A stretch of 64,000 nucleotides of DNA from an uncultured Roseibium sp. (GCF_947499295.1 NZ_CANMNP010000011.1:124001-188000); one strand, 5' to 3'. Positions 36,736 to 46,850 are shown, counted from the stretch's first letter. Notes: a model not told the origin generated them from the sequence alone. Numbers and translations: made by a program.

Positions 36736-38187
36736 TCAGAACCCGGACTGCTTCAGAGCCGGATAAAGCTTGCGCCACTGCCCATAGGCCTCAGCGTATG
36801 ATTCTGTCAGTGCGGGACGAGGCTCTATACTGGCCCTGATGGAAGGCTTTGAGAAAATGCCCTCCGTCGTCCCGAGTGCAGCTGCCTGACCGAGGCGCGC
36901 TGCCCCGAGCGATCCGCCGAAGTCTCCGTCAACCGGAACGTCCACGGTCACGTTCAACAGGCTGGCGATGATTTCAAGCCAGGCATTGGAGCGCGACCCA
37001 CCGCCCACCGCCAGCAGTCGGTCGACACGCGTGCCTGCGACACTCAAGGCCTCAAGGCAATCGTTCAAAGCGAAGGCAACACCATCGAGAACAGCATGTG
37101 TCAGTGCGGCATCGCCAGTGTCATGCGAGATCCCGAAAAAGCCGGCGCGGATGTCGACGTCATTGTGTGGTGTCCGCTCACCGCCGAGATAGGGCAGGAA
37201 TGAAACTGCCGAAGGTGCCGACACTTCCGGCAGTTCAGCGGTCAGTGCCGCAGGTGTCTTTTTCAAGACGCCTGCCAGCCAGTTCAGGCTGTCGGTTGCA
37301 GACAGGATAACCCCCATCTGGTGCCATGTGTCCGGCACGGCATGACAAAACGCGTGAACCGCACCTGCAACGTTTGGTGAAAAACGGTCGTTCGTAACAA
37401 AGAGCACGCCGGATGTTCCCAGCGATACGAAGGCTGATCCCTGCTCGACCGCACCTACCCCGCATGCAGACGCTGCATTGTCGCCACCACCGCCTGCAAC
37501 GACAGGGGCTTTTTCAATGCCCCAGCGTGCGCAAAGATCCGGCTTCAGTGTACCGGAAGATGACGATCCTTCTACAAGCCGTGGCATGTGAGCGCGCGTC
37601 AGGCTTGTTGCTGCAAGCAGGTCGTCGCTCCAATCCCGTTTTGCAACATCCAGCCAAAGAGTTCCTGCGCTGTCCGACATGTCCCCGGCATATTCACCGG
37701 TCAACCTGAACCGGACATAGTCTTTCGGCAGCAGCACTTTGGCAGTGCGTGCAAAAATGTCAGGTTCGTTTTCACGGACCCATTGAAGTTTTGGTGCGGT
37801 AAAGCCCGGCATGACCAGGTTGCCGCCAAGGGACAAAAACTTCGGTTCAGCTTCCTGCAGCTCTGCACATTGCTTGCTCGAGCGGCCATCGTTCCAAAGG
37901 ATGCAGGGTCTTAGCGGCTGGCCAGCGTCATCCAGCAAAGTTGCCCCGTGCATATGCCCGGAAAGTCCGATGCCCTTCACCGCGGCCAAAGCGGCTGGAG
38001 CCTGAGCCTTCAAGGCATCAAGAACGTTTTCACACGCTGTCCACCAACTGTCCGGGTCCTGCTCAGACCAGCCTGGATGCGGGCGCTCGACAGTCAGGTC
38101 CGATGTTGCCGAGGCAACCAGTGACTGGTCCTCATCAAGGAGTATGGCTTTGACCGAACTTGTGCCGATATCGAGACCGATATACAT
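36736..38187 (-). CDS. xylB: xylulokinase
   Basis: 483 residues, FGGY kinase. [19 protein letters not shown] at the start, [37 protein letters not shown], and the C-terminal [13 protein letters not shown]. It phosphorylates D-xylulose to xylulose-5-phosphate for the pentose phosphate pathway. GAGGA stands nine bases before the ATG. It follows xylG after a 149-base spacer containing a perfect hairpin. Confidence 0.96.
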   Translation of the reverse strand: MYIGLDIGTSSVKAILLDEDQSLVASATSDLTVERPHPGWSEQDPDSWWTACENVLDALKAQAPAALAAVKGIGLSGHMHGATLLDDAGQPLRPCILWNDGRSSKQCAELQEAEPKFLSLGGNLVMPGFTAPKLQWVRENEPDIFARTAKVLLPKDYVRFRLTGEYAGDMSDSAGTLWLDVAKRDWSDDLLAATSLTRAHMPRLVEGSSSSGTLKPDLCARWGIEKAPVVAGGGGDNAASACGVGAVEQGSAFVSLGTSGVLFVTNDRFSPNVAGAVHAFCHAVPDTWHQMGVILSATDSLNWLAGVLKKTPAALTAELPEVSAPSAVSFLPYLGGERTPHNDVDIRAGFFGISHDTGDAALTHAVLDGVAFALNDCLEALSVAGTRVDRLLAVGGGSRSNAWLEIIASLLNVTVDVPVDGDFGGSLGAARLGQAAALGTTEGIFSKPSIRASIEPRPALTESYAEAYGQWRKLYPALKQSGF

Positions 38188-38301
38188 GAGGTGCGTTCCT
38201 CAAACTGCATCAAAAAGAAGGCCGAGTCCCCTGGCCGGGTATCGGCACGACGTGTCTCGCGCCTGCCCGATCAGAGCAACCGGCGCATGCGCGAAGAACA
38301 T

Positions 38302-38329
38302 GGACCCGCGACACCGAGTTCGCGGGTCC
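38302..38329 (-). terminator. intercistronic hairpin between xylG and xylB
   Basis: GGACCCGCG (38302-38310) pairs with CGCGGGTCC (38321-38329) over nine bases around a 10-base loop, starting right after the xylG stop on the minus strand. There is no U-tract. It probably protects the transporter mRNA from decay or partly attenuates transcription into xylB. Confidence 0.5.
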
Positions 38330-38336
38330 TGTTGGT

Positions 38337-39125
38337 TTATCCGACCGCTGCCTCATCGACAAGGGCACCAGGGCCCGGTGTCGCACCAGCGGGGCATTTG
38401 CCGAGAATGATCATGCCAAGCACGTCGTCGTCGGTGACATCCGTCGTTTTTGCGGTGCCAACCAGTTGGCCGTTTTTCATTACGGCGATCCGGTCGCATA
38501 GCTGAAACACATCATGAATGTCGTGGCTGATCAGGAAGATTCCGAGGCCTTGCTTCTTCAGTTCCTCGATCAACTCCGCCACCATTTGCGTCTCATGAAC
38601 ACCGAGCGCTGCCGTCGGCTCGTCCATGATCAGGATCTTGGCGTTGAAATAGACCGCACGGGCAATTGCAACCGACTGGCGCTGTCCACCTGAAAGTGCC
38701 TTCACCGGTGCGTGGAACTTTTTGAAGTTCGGATTGAGACGGCCCATGATCTTGCGGGTCTCGGCTTCCATCGCATCGTCATCGACAAAGCCGAGCGGCG
38801 ATGTCAGTTCACGGCCGAGGAACATGTTTGACGCCGCATCGAGATTGTCCGCCAAAGCCAGGGTCTGGTAGATGGTCTCGATATTTTGCGCGCGCGCGTC
38901 CCGCGGCGAATGAATATGAACTTCCTTGCCGTTGATGCGGATCTCGCCGCTGTCGGACTTGTAGGCACCCGACAGCATCTTGATCAGTGTGGACTTGCCC
39001 GCGCCGTTGTGGCCCAGAAGACCGACGACTTCACCCGGGTAAAGATCGACAGACACATGGTCCACCGCGCGCACACCGCCAAAGGAGATGCACATGTCTT
39101 TGAGTTCTACGAGAGGTGCGTCCAT
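38337..39125 (-). CDS. xylG: xylose ABC transporter ATP-binding protein (single-domain)
   Basis: 262 residues with one ABC domain: Walker [10 protein letters not shown] near residue 39, signature LSGGQRQ near 145, Walker [13 protein letters not shown] and switch HDIHDV. E. coli XylG has two fused ABC domains; this protein is half-size and should work as a homodimer. It lies 3 bases after xylH. It energises xylose uptake with XylH and XylF. Confidence 0.9.
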   Translation of the reverse strand: MDAPLVELKDMCISFGGVRAVDHVSVDLYPGEVVGLLGHNGAGKSTLIKMLSGAYKSDSGEIRINGKEVHIHSPRDARAQNIETIYQTLALADNLDAASNMFLGRELTSPLGFVDDDAMEAETRKIMGRLNPNFKKFHAPVKALSGGQRQSVAIARAVYFNAKILIMDEPTAALGVHETQMVAELIEELKKQGLGIFLISHDIHDVFQLCDRIAVMKNGQLVGTAKTTDVTDDDVLGMIILGKCPAGATPGPGALVDEAAVG

Positions 39126-39128
39126 TGA

Positions 39129-40418
39129 TCAGTCCCCCGTGCGCTTGCGATAGATGATGTCAACCAGGACCGCGAGAACCAGGACGGTTCCGACAACAAT
39201 GTTCTGTAACGGCGCATCGACTCCGACCATGGCCATGCCCGATTGCAGTGACTGCATGATCAACGCCCCCAGGATCGCGCCATAAATCGTCCCGACGCCA
39301 CCTGCAAGTGCGGTTCCCCCGATAACGGCTGCCGCGATGACACGGAGTTCATCAAGTGTGCCGATGTCGTTGGTCGAAAAGCCGAGCCGCGCTGCCGCAA
39401 CCGCGCCTGCCAAGGCGGCAAGTGCTCCCATCAGGGCAAAGACCTTGACCGTCAGGAAACGTGTGTTGATGCCTGAGAGCTCTGCCGCGTCCGGATTGCC
39501 ACCCGTTGCAAAGATGTACCGTCCAAGGCGGGTCCGACGCGCGATTATGGTCATGACCACAGCAACCATGATCAGGAGCAAAACCGAATAAGGAATGCCG
39601 TAACCCATGGTAAGCCCCTCAGGAAGGGTCTCGCCACTGGCTTCGAATATTCGCTTCAGACGTGCCTTTGGAATGTCGTAGGAATTCAGAACCCAGACAA
39701 ACCCAAGGATCGCAATCGTCGTTATGGCCCCCATCGTGAATTCGGCCCAGGCAGGTTTCACCGGAAATCCGTGGGCCGACCTACGTCGACGGGAAGCGAC
39801 CTGCAGCCAGACTGCTGCCACGACGGCCACCAGACCACAGACCCACGACGCGGTCTCGCCCATCGTGCCTCCGATACCACCGATCATCGTGAAAGTTTCA
39901 TCGAGCGGGCCGATCGTCTGTCCTGAGGTGATGAACCAGGCAACGTTACGCCAGACCAGCAGCCCCCCGAGAGTGACAATAAACGCCGGAATGCCGAGAT
40001 ACCCGATCATCCATCCCTGGAATGCCCCGATCACAGCGCCGACAATGACGCCGATCACAATGGCAATGATCCAAATACCCTGATGACCCAGCCCGAGCAT
40101 TGACGGCAGGATATCTGTTTGCACGACCGCCATGACTGCCGCGACGGTTGCAAGTAGAGAGCCAACCGACAAATCAATATGCCGGGTGACGATGACGAAC
40201 ACCATGCCGGTCGCCATGATGGCCACGGACACGGTCTGAATCGTCAGGTTGAAGATGTTACGCGGTGTAAGAAACCGGCCGTCCGTGAAAACGTTGAACG
40301 CAAGACAAAGGACAATGAACGCGCCGATCATGCCAAGCAGCCGAGTATCGAGCTGCAACGCGGCAAAGATGTTTCGTGCTGTCGGACCTTTGGGCCCCGA
40401 CAGTGCAGTGTCGGACAT
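39129..40418 (-). CDS. xylH: xylose ABC transporter permease
   Basis: 429 residues from MSDTALSGPKGPTARN, AGGAG eight bases upstream; the frame is open 17 codons more. About ten or more transmembrane helices. Carbohydrate-uptake permease motifs: FVIVTRHIDLSVGSLLATVAA, FIVTLGGLLVWRN, and the family loop ATGGNPDAAELSGI, then IGGTALAGGVGTIYGAILGAL. It forms the inner-membrane channel for xylose. Confidence 0.93.
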   Translation of the reverse strand: MSDTALSGPKGPTARNIFAALQLDTRLLGMIGAFIVLCLAFNVFTDGRFLTPRNIFNLTIQTVSVAIMATGMVFVIVTRHIDLSVGSLLATVAAVMAVVQTDILPSMLGLGHQGIWIIAIVIGVIVGAVIGAFQGWMIGYLGIPAFIVTLGGLLVWRNVAWFITSGQTIGPLDETFTMIGGIGGTMGETASWVCGLVAVVAAVWLQVASRRRRSAHGFPVKPAWAEFTMGAITTIAILGFVWVLNSYDIPKARLKRIFEASGETLPEGLTMGYGIPYSVLLLIMVAVVMTIIARRTRLGRYIFATGGNPDAAELSGINTRFLTVKVFALMGALAALAGAVAAARLGFSTNDIGTLDELRVIAAAVIGGTALAGGVGTIYGAILGALIMQSLQSGMAMVGVDAPLQNIVVGTVLVLAVLVDIIYRKRTGD

Positions 40419-40507
40419 AGAGGTTACTCCTGCTTGGAGACCATTACGCTTTCGCATCGGGTGGCCCATCCCGGGGAATGCTCTTTTTCAAGCGATCCCT
40501 GTGAAGA

Positions 40508-40532
40508 GGCCCCGGTTCGTTTAACCGGGGCC
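40508..40532 (-). terminator. perfect intercistronic hairpin between xylF and xylH
   Basis: GGCCCCGGTT (40508-40517) pairs with AACCGGGGCC (40523-40532) around a 5-base loop in the 134-base gap after xylF. There is no long U-tract. Such hairpins keep the binding-protein message more abundant than that of the downstream permease and ATPase. Confidence 0.55.
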
Positions 40533-40552
40533 GCGCGTTTGGCGTACTGTTA

Positions 40553-41584
40553 TTAGTTACAAGGAGCCGGGCCGCCGGAAACGCCCTGGCAAAGGTCGTC
40601 CTTGGTGATCCAGCCTGCATCAACAACAGCGCTCAGATTGTCCTTGGTGATCGGCAGCGGAGCCAGGAATTTGGCTGTCAGCTCCGAACCGGACGGAGAC
40701 GACCATGCAGCTGCGCCATCAACACCACTCATTTCGGTGCCGCTTGCGAGCGATACTGCGATTTCACCGGCAGCTTTGCCGAGTTCGCGAGCATCTTTCC
40801 ACACCGAAACCGTTTGGGTGCCCTTGGCAACACGGTTCAGAGCAGCATGGTCACCGTCCTGGCCGGAGACCGGGATGCCATCCATGCCCTGAGCGGTTAG
40901 AGCTGCAACAACACCACCTGCGGTGCCGTCATTGGAAGCCACTACAGCGTCAACCTTGTTGTCGTTTGCCGTCAGGATCTGTTCCATGTTGCGCTGTGCG
41001 TTCGCCGGAAGCCAGCCGTCGGTGTAGGCTTCGCCAACGATCTTCACGTCGCCAGCATCGATTGCTGCCTGCAGAACTTCCTGCTGACCACCGCGGAGGA
41101 AGTCCGCATTCGGGTCGGTCGGAGAGCCCTTGATCATGACGTAGTTGCCCTTGGGCGCAGCGGCAAGAACTTCAGCAGCCTGCATGCGGCCGACTTCAAC
41201 GTTGTCGAAGGTCAGGTAGAATGCGCGCGGATCGTCGATCAGGCGATCATAGCCCACGACCGGGATGCCTTCGTCAGCTGCAGCCTGAACAGCCGGGCCG
41301 ATTGCCTGTGCGTCCTGAGCCAGGATGATCAGTGCGGTTGCGCCCTGAGCGATCAGTGCTTCAACGTCAGACAGCTGCTTTGCGGAAGAGCTCTGCGCAT
41401 CGGCGGAGATGTATTTGGCGCCAGCTGCATCCAAAGCGCCCTTGATGGCTGCTTCGTCTGTTTTCCAGCGCTCTTCCTGGAAGTTGGACCAGCTTACGCC
41501 GACAACAACGTCGTCTGCATTGGCAGCGGTCAGAGCAGTCGCGGACAGCAGAGCGCCCGCCAGCAAAGTGGTGATTTTACGCAT
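40553..41584 (-). CDS. xylF: periplasmic D-xylose-binding protein
   Basis: 343 residues from MRKITTLLAGALLSATALTA, with GGAGGAAAC upstream; a longer in-frame ATG (41674) lacks a signal peptide. Signal peptide cleaved near ANA (residue 23). Mature family-1 periplasmic binding fold: VGVSWSNFQEERWKTDEAAI, LIILAQDAQAIGPAV, VVGYDRLIDDPRAFYLTFDN, VVASNDGTAGGVV and VSGQDGDHAALNR. It captures xylose for XylGH and is the first gene of the operon. Confidence 0.94.
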   Translation of the reverse strand: MRKITTLLAGALLSATALTAANADDVVVGVSWSNFQEERWKTDEAAIKGALDAAGAKYISADAQSSSAKQLSDVEALIAQGATALIILAQDAQAIGPAVQAAADEGIPVVGYDRLIDDPRAFYLTFDNVEVGRMQAAEVLAAAPKGNYVMIKGSPTDPNADFLRGGQQEVLQAAIDAGDVKIVGEAYTDGWLPANAQRNMEQILTANDNKVDAVVASNDGTAGGVVAALTAQGMDGIPVSGQDGDHAALNRVAKGTQTVSVWKDARELGKAAGEIAVSLASGTEMSGVDGAAAWSSPSGSELTAKFLAPLPITKDNLSAVVDAGWITKDDLCQGVSGGPAPCN

Positions 41585-41679
41585 CGCGATGTTTCCTCCA
41601 GTTGGCGCGGCCCACGTCGGTCGGCCATGCCTAAAATGCGTCAATGTCGCTAACGCCGATTGCGGCGCTTTCATTTAGG

Positions 41680-41692
41680 ACAACCTTGTTGT
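41680..41692. promoter_or_regulatory. candidate XylR (ROK) operator in the xylF-xylR intergenic region
   Basis: ACAAC-CTT-GTTGT, a perfect inverted repeat with a 3-base centre, 96 bases before xylF and 161 before xylR. It is followed by an AT-rich stretch on the xylR side. The divergent layout and ROK regulator make it a plausible operator; the motif is not proven. Confidence 0.35.
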
Positions 41693-41852
41693 TATTTTTT
41701 TTGGTGCCCGAAAAAAAGTTGCAGTAAAGCGCCGCTCCTGTCAACATGGTTTTGCAAAACTCTGCTCCGAGAGATCAAAAAATGACGCACGGGGGCAGAA
41801 AAACCGGGAGAAACCCGGGCAGAGGAAACACCTTGGGAAGAGCTGAGCGAGC

Positions 41853-43115
41853 ATGACACGCAAGGCGGACCGGGATCAGATCCGGCGGCAAAATCGCAGT
41901 ATCGTACTTCAGGCCCTGCGCCGAAACGGTCCCATGGCACGGATCGATCTCGGCCAGATGACACGCCTCAGTCCGGCGACTGTCACGGCCATTACCTCCG
42001 ACTTGCTGGACCAGGGATTAATCCTCAGTCTGGAAAGTGAGGAGCCCAAAACACATCAGGCGCGTGGACGTCCACGCACCTTGCTGAAACTCAATCCCGA
42101 CGCGGTTTACACCATAGGCGTACGCCTGTCGGTGAACCATATCGACATGTCTCTGGTCAACTTCGCCGGAGAAGTCACCCAAGACAAACGCGCCTATTTC
42201 GATAGTGCGGCGGCAGACGCGCAGAGTTTCCCCACGACGCTGCTGGATGCCATCAGAGATTTTCTGCAGGAAGCCGGTGTCGGCCCGTCGCGAGTCCGGG
42301 AAATCGGAGTTGCCGCGCAAGGGGTTGTGGAAACGGAAAGCGGAGTTGTGGCGTGGAGCCCCGCATTTGCGGGTAGAAAGATCCCGGTGGTTGAGCCCCT
42401 GCGCGAGGCCTTTGGTGCCGATTGCTACATCTCCAATGACACCAACATGATCACCGAAGCGCTGCACTGGTCCGATCCCAACCGCTACAGCGGCACATTC
42501 GCCGTGATCATGCTGGACTACGGTGTCGGCATGGGGCTCTACCTCAACAATCAACTGTTCGCCGGTGCAAGCGGCACAGCGGCCGAGTTCGGCCACGCCA
42601 ACCACATTCCCGGCGGTGCCCTTTGCCGGTGTGGCAAAAGGGGATGCCTTGAGGCCTACCTTTCAGACTACGCTCTGGTTCGGGCAGCGTCACACATGTC
42701 GGAAACCACCGACCCGATCACCATCGATGCGGGTGTCAGCGGGCTTGCAAGGCTGATAGAGCTTGCGAGTTCCGGAGACAACGACGCCCGCACCGCATTT
42801 CATGAAGCCGGCCGCGTTCTGGGTTACGGCCTTGCCCGGGTGATCGCCATGATCGATCCGAAACGGGTGGTTCTGACCGGCGCGGCGATGCGTGCCTTTT
42901 CCTTCATGGACAAGGGCATGTGGGAGGGGCTCGAGGAAGCCCTTGTGGCCGATCTGAGGAACAATTTTTCGCTCGATGTGATGCCTTGGAATGAAGATTT
43001 TATCCGCAGTGGTCTAATCGCCCAGTCCATGGAGCGGCTCGACAAGGACTTTCTTGGAACAGATTCGCTGCCAGGAGAGCGAACGGCAGGCTCCGGGAAG
43101 AAGGTGTCCGCATGA
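41853..43115 (+). CDS. xylR: ROK-family transcriptional regulator (XylR type)
   Basis: 420 residues. An N-terminal MarR-like winged HTH (IVLQALRRNGPMARIDLGQMTRLSPATVTAI, near residues 17-50) is followed by a ROK sugar-binding domain with GVAAQGVVE, DYGVGMGLYL, and the zinc motif CRCGKRGCLEAYLS near residue 262. ROK XylR proteins repress xylose genes until xylose binds. It is divergent from xylF. Its stop overlaps the next gene as ATGA, which is unusual because that gene is an exported cytochrome. Confidence 0.9.
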   Translation: MTRKADRDQIRRQNRSIVLQALRRNGPMARIDLGQMTRLSPATVTAITSDLLDQGLILSLESEEPKTHQARGRPRTLLKLNPDAVYTIGVRLSVNHIDMSLVNFAGEVTQDKRAYFDSAAADAQSFPTTLLDAIRDFLQEAGVGPSRVREIGVAAQGVVETESGVVAWSPAFAGRKIPVVEPLREAFGADCYISNDTNMITEALHWSDPNRYSGTFAVIMLDYGVGMGLYLNNQLFAGASGTAAEFGHANHIPGGALCRCGKRGCLEAYLSDYALVRAASHMSETTDPITIDAGVSGLARLIELASSGDNDARTAFHEAGRVLGYGLARVIAMIDPKRVVLTGAAMRAFSFMDKGMWEGLEEALVADLRNNFSLDVMPWNEDFIRSGLIAQSMERLDKDFLGTDSLPGERTAGSGKKVSA

Positions 43116-44539
43116 CATTCACCAAGAAGCTGACATTACCGGCAACCGTCCTGACGGCCATGATGGCCAGCCCTGCAGTAGCGGATCCGGATGTGCCGCC
43201 CTGGAGCGAAAGGGCAATTCAGGAGGATGTCGATATCGATGCACTGGCCGCATCAGGTCAGGACCCGCTTGAGATACTACTTCCCCTGGGTGAAGACCTG
43301 TTCTCAGCCAAATTCACTACCCTCGACGGAGCGGGACGCCCGGATGCCACTGGTGCGATTGTCCCAACCAAGGTGCGCAGACGCTCACATTTGACATTTC
43401 AACGACTGGCGGGCCCAGACGCCAATGCCTGCGCGTCCTGCCACAATGAGCCTGTGACAGGCGGTGCCGGGTCATTTACCGCAAATGTCTTTGTGTCCGA
43501 GGGGTTCGAAAGCGCTGACTTCGACACGATCGACCCGCAGTTTTCCAACGAACGCAACACCAATGCATTGCAGGGTGTAGGACTGATTGAACTGCTCGCA
43601 CGGGAAATGACCGCAGAGTTGCGGGCTCAAAGGAAATCTGTTCTGGCGAATGCCCGTAAGAGCCGGCAAGCCCAGGAGATCGACCTTGTCTCCAAAGGTG
43701 TCACTTTTGGTACATTGACCGCATTTCCTGACGGTACATTGGATGTCTCTGGTCTTGAGGGCATCGACGACGACCTGACGCTTCGGCCCTTCAGCCAGAA
43801 GGGGGTTTTTTCGTCGCTCCGGCAATTCACGGTGAATGCCATGAACGCCCACCACGGAATACAGCCAAGCGAGCGCTTCGGCAGTACCTGGACAGGAACG
43901 GACGATCATGATCTGGACGGCTTTGCAGATGAAATGTCGCCCGGTCAGATATCGGCGCTGGTCGCCTTCCAGGCAACTCTTCCAGCGCCGACCCGCAAGG
44001 AAAACCTGCCGGATGCGTGGCAAGAGGCAGCCGACAACGGTGAAAAGGTCTTTGCGGATATCGGTTGCGTTTCCTGTCATATCCCTGCGTTACCGCTCGA
44101 CAGTCTTGTGTTTCATGATCCGGGGCCAATCGATACCGCAGGCACTTTGAGACAAAGCGACATGACGGCCCCTCTTGCCCTTGATCTGGCTACGCTGAGC
44201 TGGGTCCAGGCGCTGCCACGGGACGAAAACGGTCGTGTTCTGGTGCCTCTTTACGGCGATTTGAAACGACACAAGATCGCGGACGCAGCCAATGATACTT
44301 TTGGCAACGAGCTTCTTGCACAGCGCTTCGTTGCCCGGGATGTCTTCATCACCGCGGAACTTTGGGGCATCGGCAGTACCGCGCCATATGGACACCGTGG
44401 TGACCTGACGACGCTGAACGAAGTCATCCTTGCCCATGGCGGCGAGGCCACGGAAAGCCGGAAGAACTATGAGGCCCTTTCCGAGGACAACCGGCAGGCC
44501 GTTATCGCATTCCTGCGCAGTCTGGAGATTGCCGAATGA
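43112..44539 (+). CDS. exported di-heme oxidoreductase (DHOR, former DUF1111)
   Basis: 475 residues with a signal peptide (about 1-24, ending AVADP). Two c-type haem motifs: CASCH (107-111) and CVSCH (319-323), and the late GIGSTAPYGHRGDLTTLNEVI typical of the family, with a possible distal haem ligand. It should be periplasmic and matured by the Ccm system. Family members are called thiol oxidoreductase-like, with unproven substrates. It overlaps xylR on one side and the CRTAC1 gene on the other, both by 4 bases. Confidence 0.88.
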   Translation: MTFTKKLTLPATVLTAMMASPAVADPDVPPWSERAIQEDVDIDALAASGQDPLEILLPLGEDLFSAKFTTLDGAGRPDATGAIVPTKVRRRSHLTFQRLAGPDANACASCHNEPVTGGAGSFTANVFVSEGFESADFDTIDPQFSNERNTNALQGVGLIELLAREMTAELRAQRKSVLANARKSRQAQEIDLVSKGVTFGTLTAFPDGTLDVSGLEGIDDDLTLRPFSQKGVFSSLRQFTVNAMNAHHGIQPSERFGSTWTGTDDHDLDGFADEMSPGQISALVAFQATLPAPTRKENLPDAWQEAADNGEKVFADIGCVSCHIPALPLDSLVFHDPGPIDTAGTLRQSDMTAPLALDLATLSWVQALPRDENGRVLVPLYGDLKRHKIADAANDTFGNELLAQRFVARDVFITAELWGIGSTAPYGHRGDLTTLNEVILAHGGEATESRKNYEALSEDNRQAVIAFLRSLEIAE

Positions 44540-46200
44540 CCCGATTGAGCCTTTCTCTTGCATTTTGCGCTCTGGCAAACGCGGTTTCCGGATCATTTAC
44601 CGCAGCTGCTGCGGACGAGCGCCTTACCTCTCTTGCGCCTGTTCCAGTCTTTTCAGAAGAGGCTCAATCAGCCGGGGTCAACCACACATATGACGGCGCA
44701 TGGGAATTTTTTGTCGGTGGTGGCACGGCCATATTCGACTGCAACGGCGACCGACGAGCTGATATTTTTATCGCCGGCGGGAAAAACCCTGCTGCTCTGT
44801 TTCGAAATGAAAGTCAGACCGGCGGCGCCTTGAAATTCATTCCGGTTGAAAGCGGATTGACCGCCAAGCAGGCGGGCAAGGTCCTTGGTGCTTATCCGCT
44901 CGACTTCAACAATGATGACACTCTGGACCTTGTTCTGCTTCGGCTTGGTGAAAACCTGCTTCTGGAAGGCAAGGGCGACTGCCGGTTCGAAGTTGCAAAC
45001 AGGGCTCTTGGATTTGACGGAGGGCAGGAATGGACAACTGCCTTTTCTGCGACATACGATGCGGAGCAGGACTTCCCCACGCTCGCGTTCGGCAACTATG
45101 TGGACCGGTCCGCTCCAGGTTCGCCCTGGGGAACATGCCATGACAACTTCCTCTTTCGTCCGCAAAGCGCAACTGATGGCAGTGTGCGATACCCAGAGGC
45201 AAATCGCCTTTCGCCGGGGTTCTGCACGCTTTCAATTCTCTTCACTGACTGGAACCGGTCCGGCGAACCCGCATTAAGAATATCGAACGACCGGCACTAC
45301 TACAGAGGCGGTGAGGAGCAGCTCTGGTCGGTACCTTCCGGGCGTCCTGCGCGGCCTTTCCGGCGGGCAGACGGTTGGCAGCACCTGAAAATCTGGGGCA
45401 TGGGCATTGCTTCCATCGACCTGGATGTAGACGGGTTCCCGGAATATGCCCTGACAAGCATGGGTGACACCAAGCTGCAGAAACTCGACGGCGAAGATGA
45501 CGAGACAGTTCCCGTTTACCAGGATATCGCCTTCGACCTGGGCGTGACTGCCCACAGGCCTTATGCCGGTGATGACCTGAAACCATCCACCGGTTGGCAT
45601 TCGGAATTTCAGGACGTCAACAATGACGGTCTCTGGGACCTTTTCATTGCCAAGGGCAACGTCGAAGCCATGCCTGACTTCGCAGCCTATGACCCGGACA
45701 ACCTGCTGATTGGCCAATGGAACGGCAAATTTGCCGAGGTCGGCGACCAGGCCGGCATCGGCCTGGACAGGAGAGGACGTGGGGCAGGTCTGGCAGATTT
45801 CAACTCAGATGGATTGCTCGACCTGATTGTTGTGAACCGTGCTGCACCCGTTAGCTTGTTCCGCAATCTTGGGCAAGGCTCAGTTGAAACCACCAAACCG
45901 CTTGGAAACTGGCTCGCCGTTGACATACGACAGCCCGGGCAGCCGAACACACGAGCCGTTGGTGCCAAGATCAGTGTCAAGACCGGCAACCGGACTGTGG
46001 TCAAGGACATACAGGTCGGAGCAGGTCATGCATCTGGCCAGATGGGCTTTGTACATTTTGGTCTTGGTGTTGCAGAGCGTGCCAATGTCCGGATCAAATG
46101 GCCGGATGGTGATTGGAGCCATGGTTACCGGGTTTTCGCCAACGGACACGTCATTATCGAGCGCGGATCCGAGAAGGCAAAGTTCTGGTATCCGGAATAG
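44536..46200 (+). CDS. exported CRTAC1/FG-GAP-repeat protein with UnbV-type C-terminus
   Basis: 554 residues with a signal peptide (about 1-26). Several FG-GAP/VCBS calcium-binding repeats of the form DxNxDGxxD are seen: FDCNGDRRADIFIAGG, FNNDDTLDLVLL, DLDVDGFPEYAL, VNNDGLWDLFIA and FNSDGLLDLIVV, which predict a beta-propeller. The C-terminal ASPIC/UnbV portion has VGAKISVKTGN, QVGAGHASGQMGFVHFGLG and VRIKWPDGDW. It is periplasmic or surface-exposed and is co-translated with the di-heme protein, suggesting a partner complex. Substrate unknown. Confidence 0.86.
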   Translation: MTRLSLSLAFCALANAVSGSFTAAAADERLTSLAPVPVFSEEAQSAGVNHTYDGAWEFFVGGGTAIFDCNGDRRADIFIAGGKNPAALFRNESQTGGALKFIPVESGLTAKQAGKVLGAYPLDFNNDDTLDLVLLRLGENLLLEGKGDCRFEVANRALGFDGGQEWTTAFSATYDAEQDFPTLAFGNYVDRSAPGSPWGTCHDNFLFRPQSATDGSVRYPEANRLSPGFCTLSILFTDWNRSGEPALRISNDRHYYRGGEEQLWSVPSGRPARPFRRADGWQHLKIWGMGIASIDLDVDGFPEYALTSMGDTKLQKLDGEDDETVPVYQDIAFDLGVTAHRPYAGDDLKPSTGWHSEFQDVNNDGLWDLFIAKGNVEAMPDFAAYDPDNLLIGQWNGKFAEVGDQAGIGLDRRGRGAGLADFNSDGLLDLIVVNRAAPVSLFRNLGQGSVETTKPLGNWLAVDIRQPGQPNTRAVGAKISVKTGNRTVVKDIQVGAGHASGQMGFVHFGLGVAERANVRIKWPDGDWSHGYRVFANGHVIIERGSEKAKFWYPE

Positions 46201-46430
46201 CCGTAACAACGACTTTTTGGACCTTCCTGTTCCCGGCTTTGATTTGGCGTCTGGCCCGCTTTCCGGCAGTTATCCCCGCGATCCAGAGCGATCTCGGTTG
46301 ATTTGACTTATCCAACCTTTAGGCGAGATTGCCACATTTACACCAAATATTGCGCGTGTGATGAAGATGGGTAGGATATCGCGACAGGGCATGGGACGCG
46401 GTATTGGATAGCTAAAGGTGGGACTTGCAA

Positions 46431-46685
46431 ATGATGGTCGGGTTTTTCGCCGGAACCGTTTTATATGGTACCGTCACGTTGCTGTTTCTGATTGTGTCTT
46501 CAGCCGAGCTCTTGGGCAACAGGCTAAGCACTCCCGGTCGCCTTCTTGGTGTCCTGGTAACTTCTGTATTCTGGCCCATAACGCTGGTCGTGCTGGGTGT
46601 CACCAGTCTGGCCACGATGCTGAACAAGCAGCTTAAGAGTGTCGAATGGCAAGGCCCTTTTGGTGCTTCCCAGAAGTTGAACTGA
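46431..46685 (+). CDS. small two-helix membrane protein, unknown function
   Basis: 84 residues from ATG at 46431 (MMVGFFAGTVLYGTV), with AGGTGG about nine bases upstream. Two hydrophobic stretches (about residues 3-24 and 38-60) suggest a hairpin in the membrane, followed by a short polar tail. No motif is recognised. The spacing and ribosome site support a real gene. A terminator-like palindrome lies about 165 bases downstream. Confidence 0.6.
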   Translation: MMVGFFAGTVLYGTVTLLFLIVSSAELLGNRLSTPGRLLGVLVTSVFWPITLVVLGVTSLATMLNKQLKSVEWQGPFGASQKLN

Positions 46686-46850
46686 GGCGATATCAAAATC
46701 CGACTTGCCCGATTGGAACTGCTGCAGTTCGCTGCCGGGTTTTGAGTTGAAAAGTTCAGTTTTTCGCTATCCGCAAAGTCGTTGTTCCGGTCAGGTTTGC
46801 GCACGGTTTTTCCAAAAACCATAGTCAAACTCGAGCGCTTTGGCGCCCCC

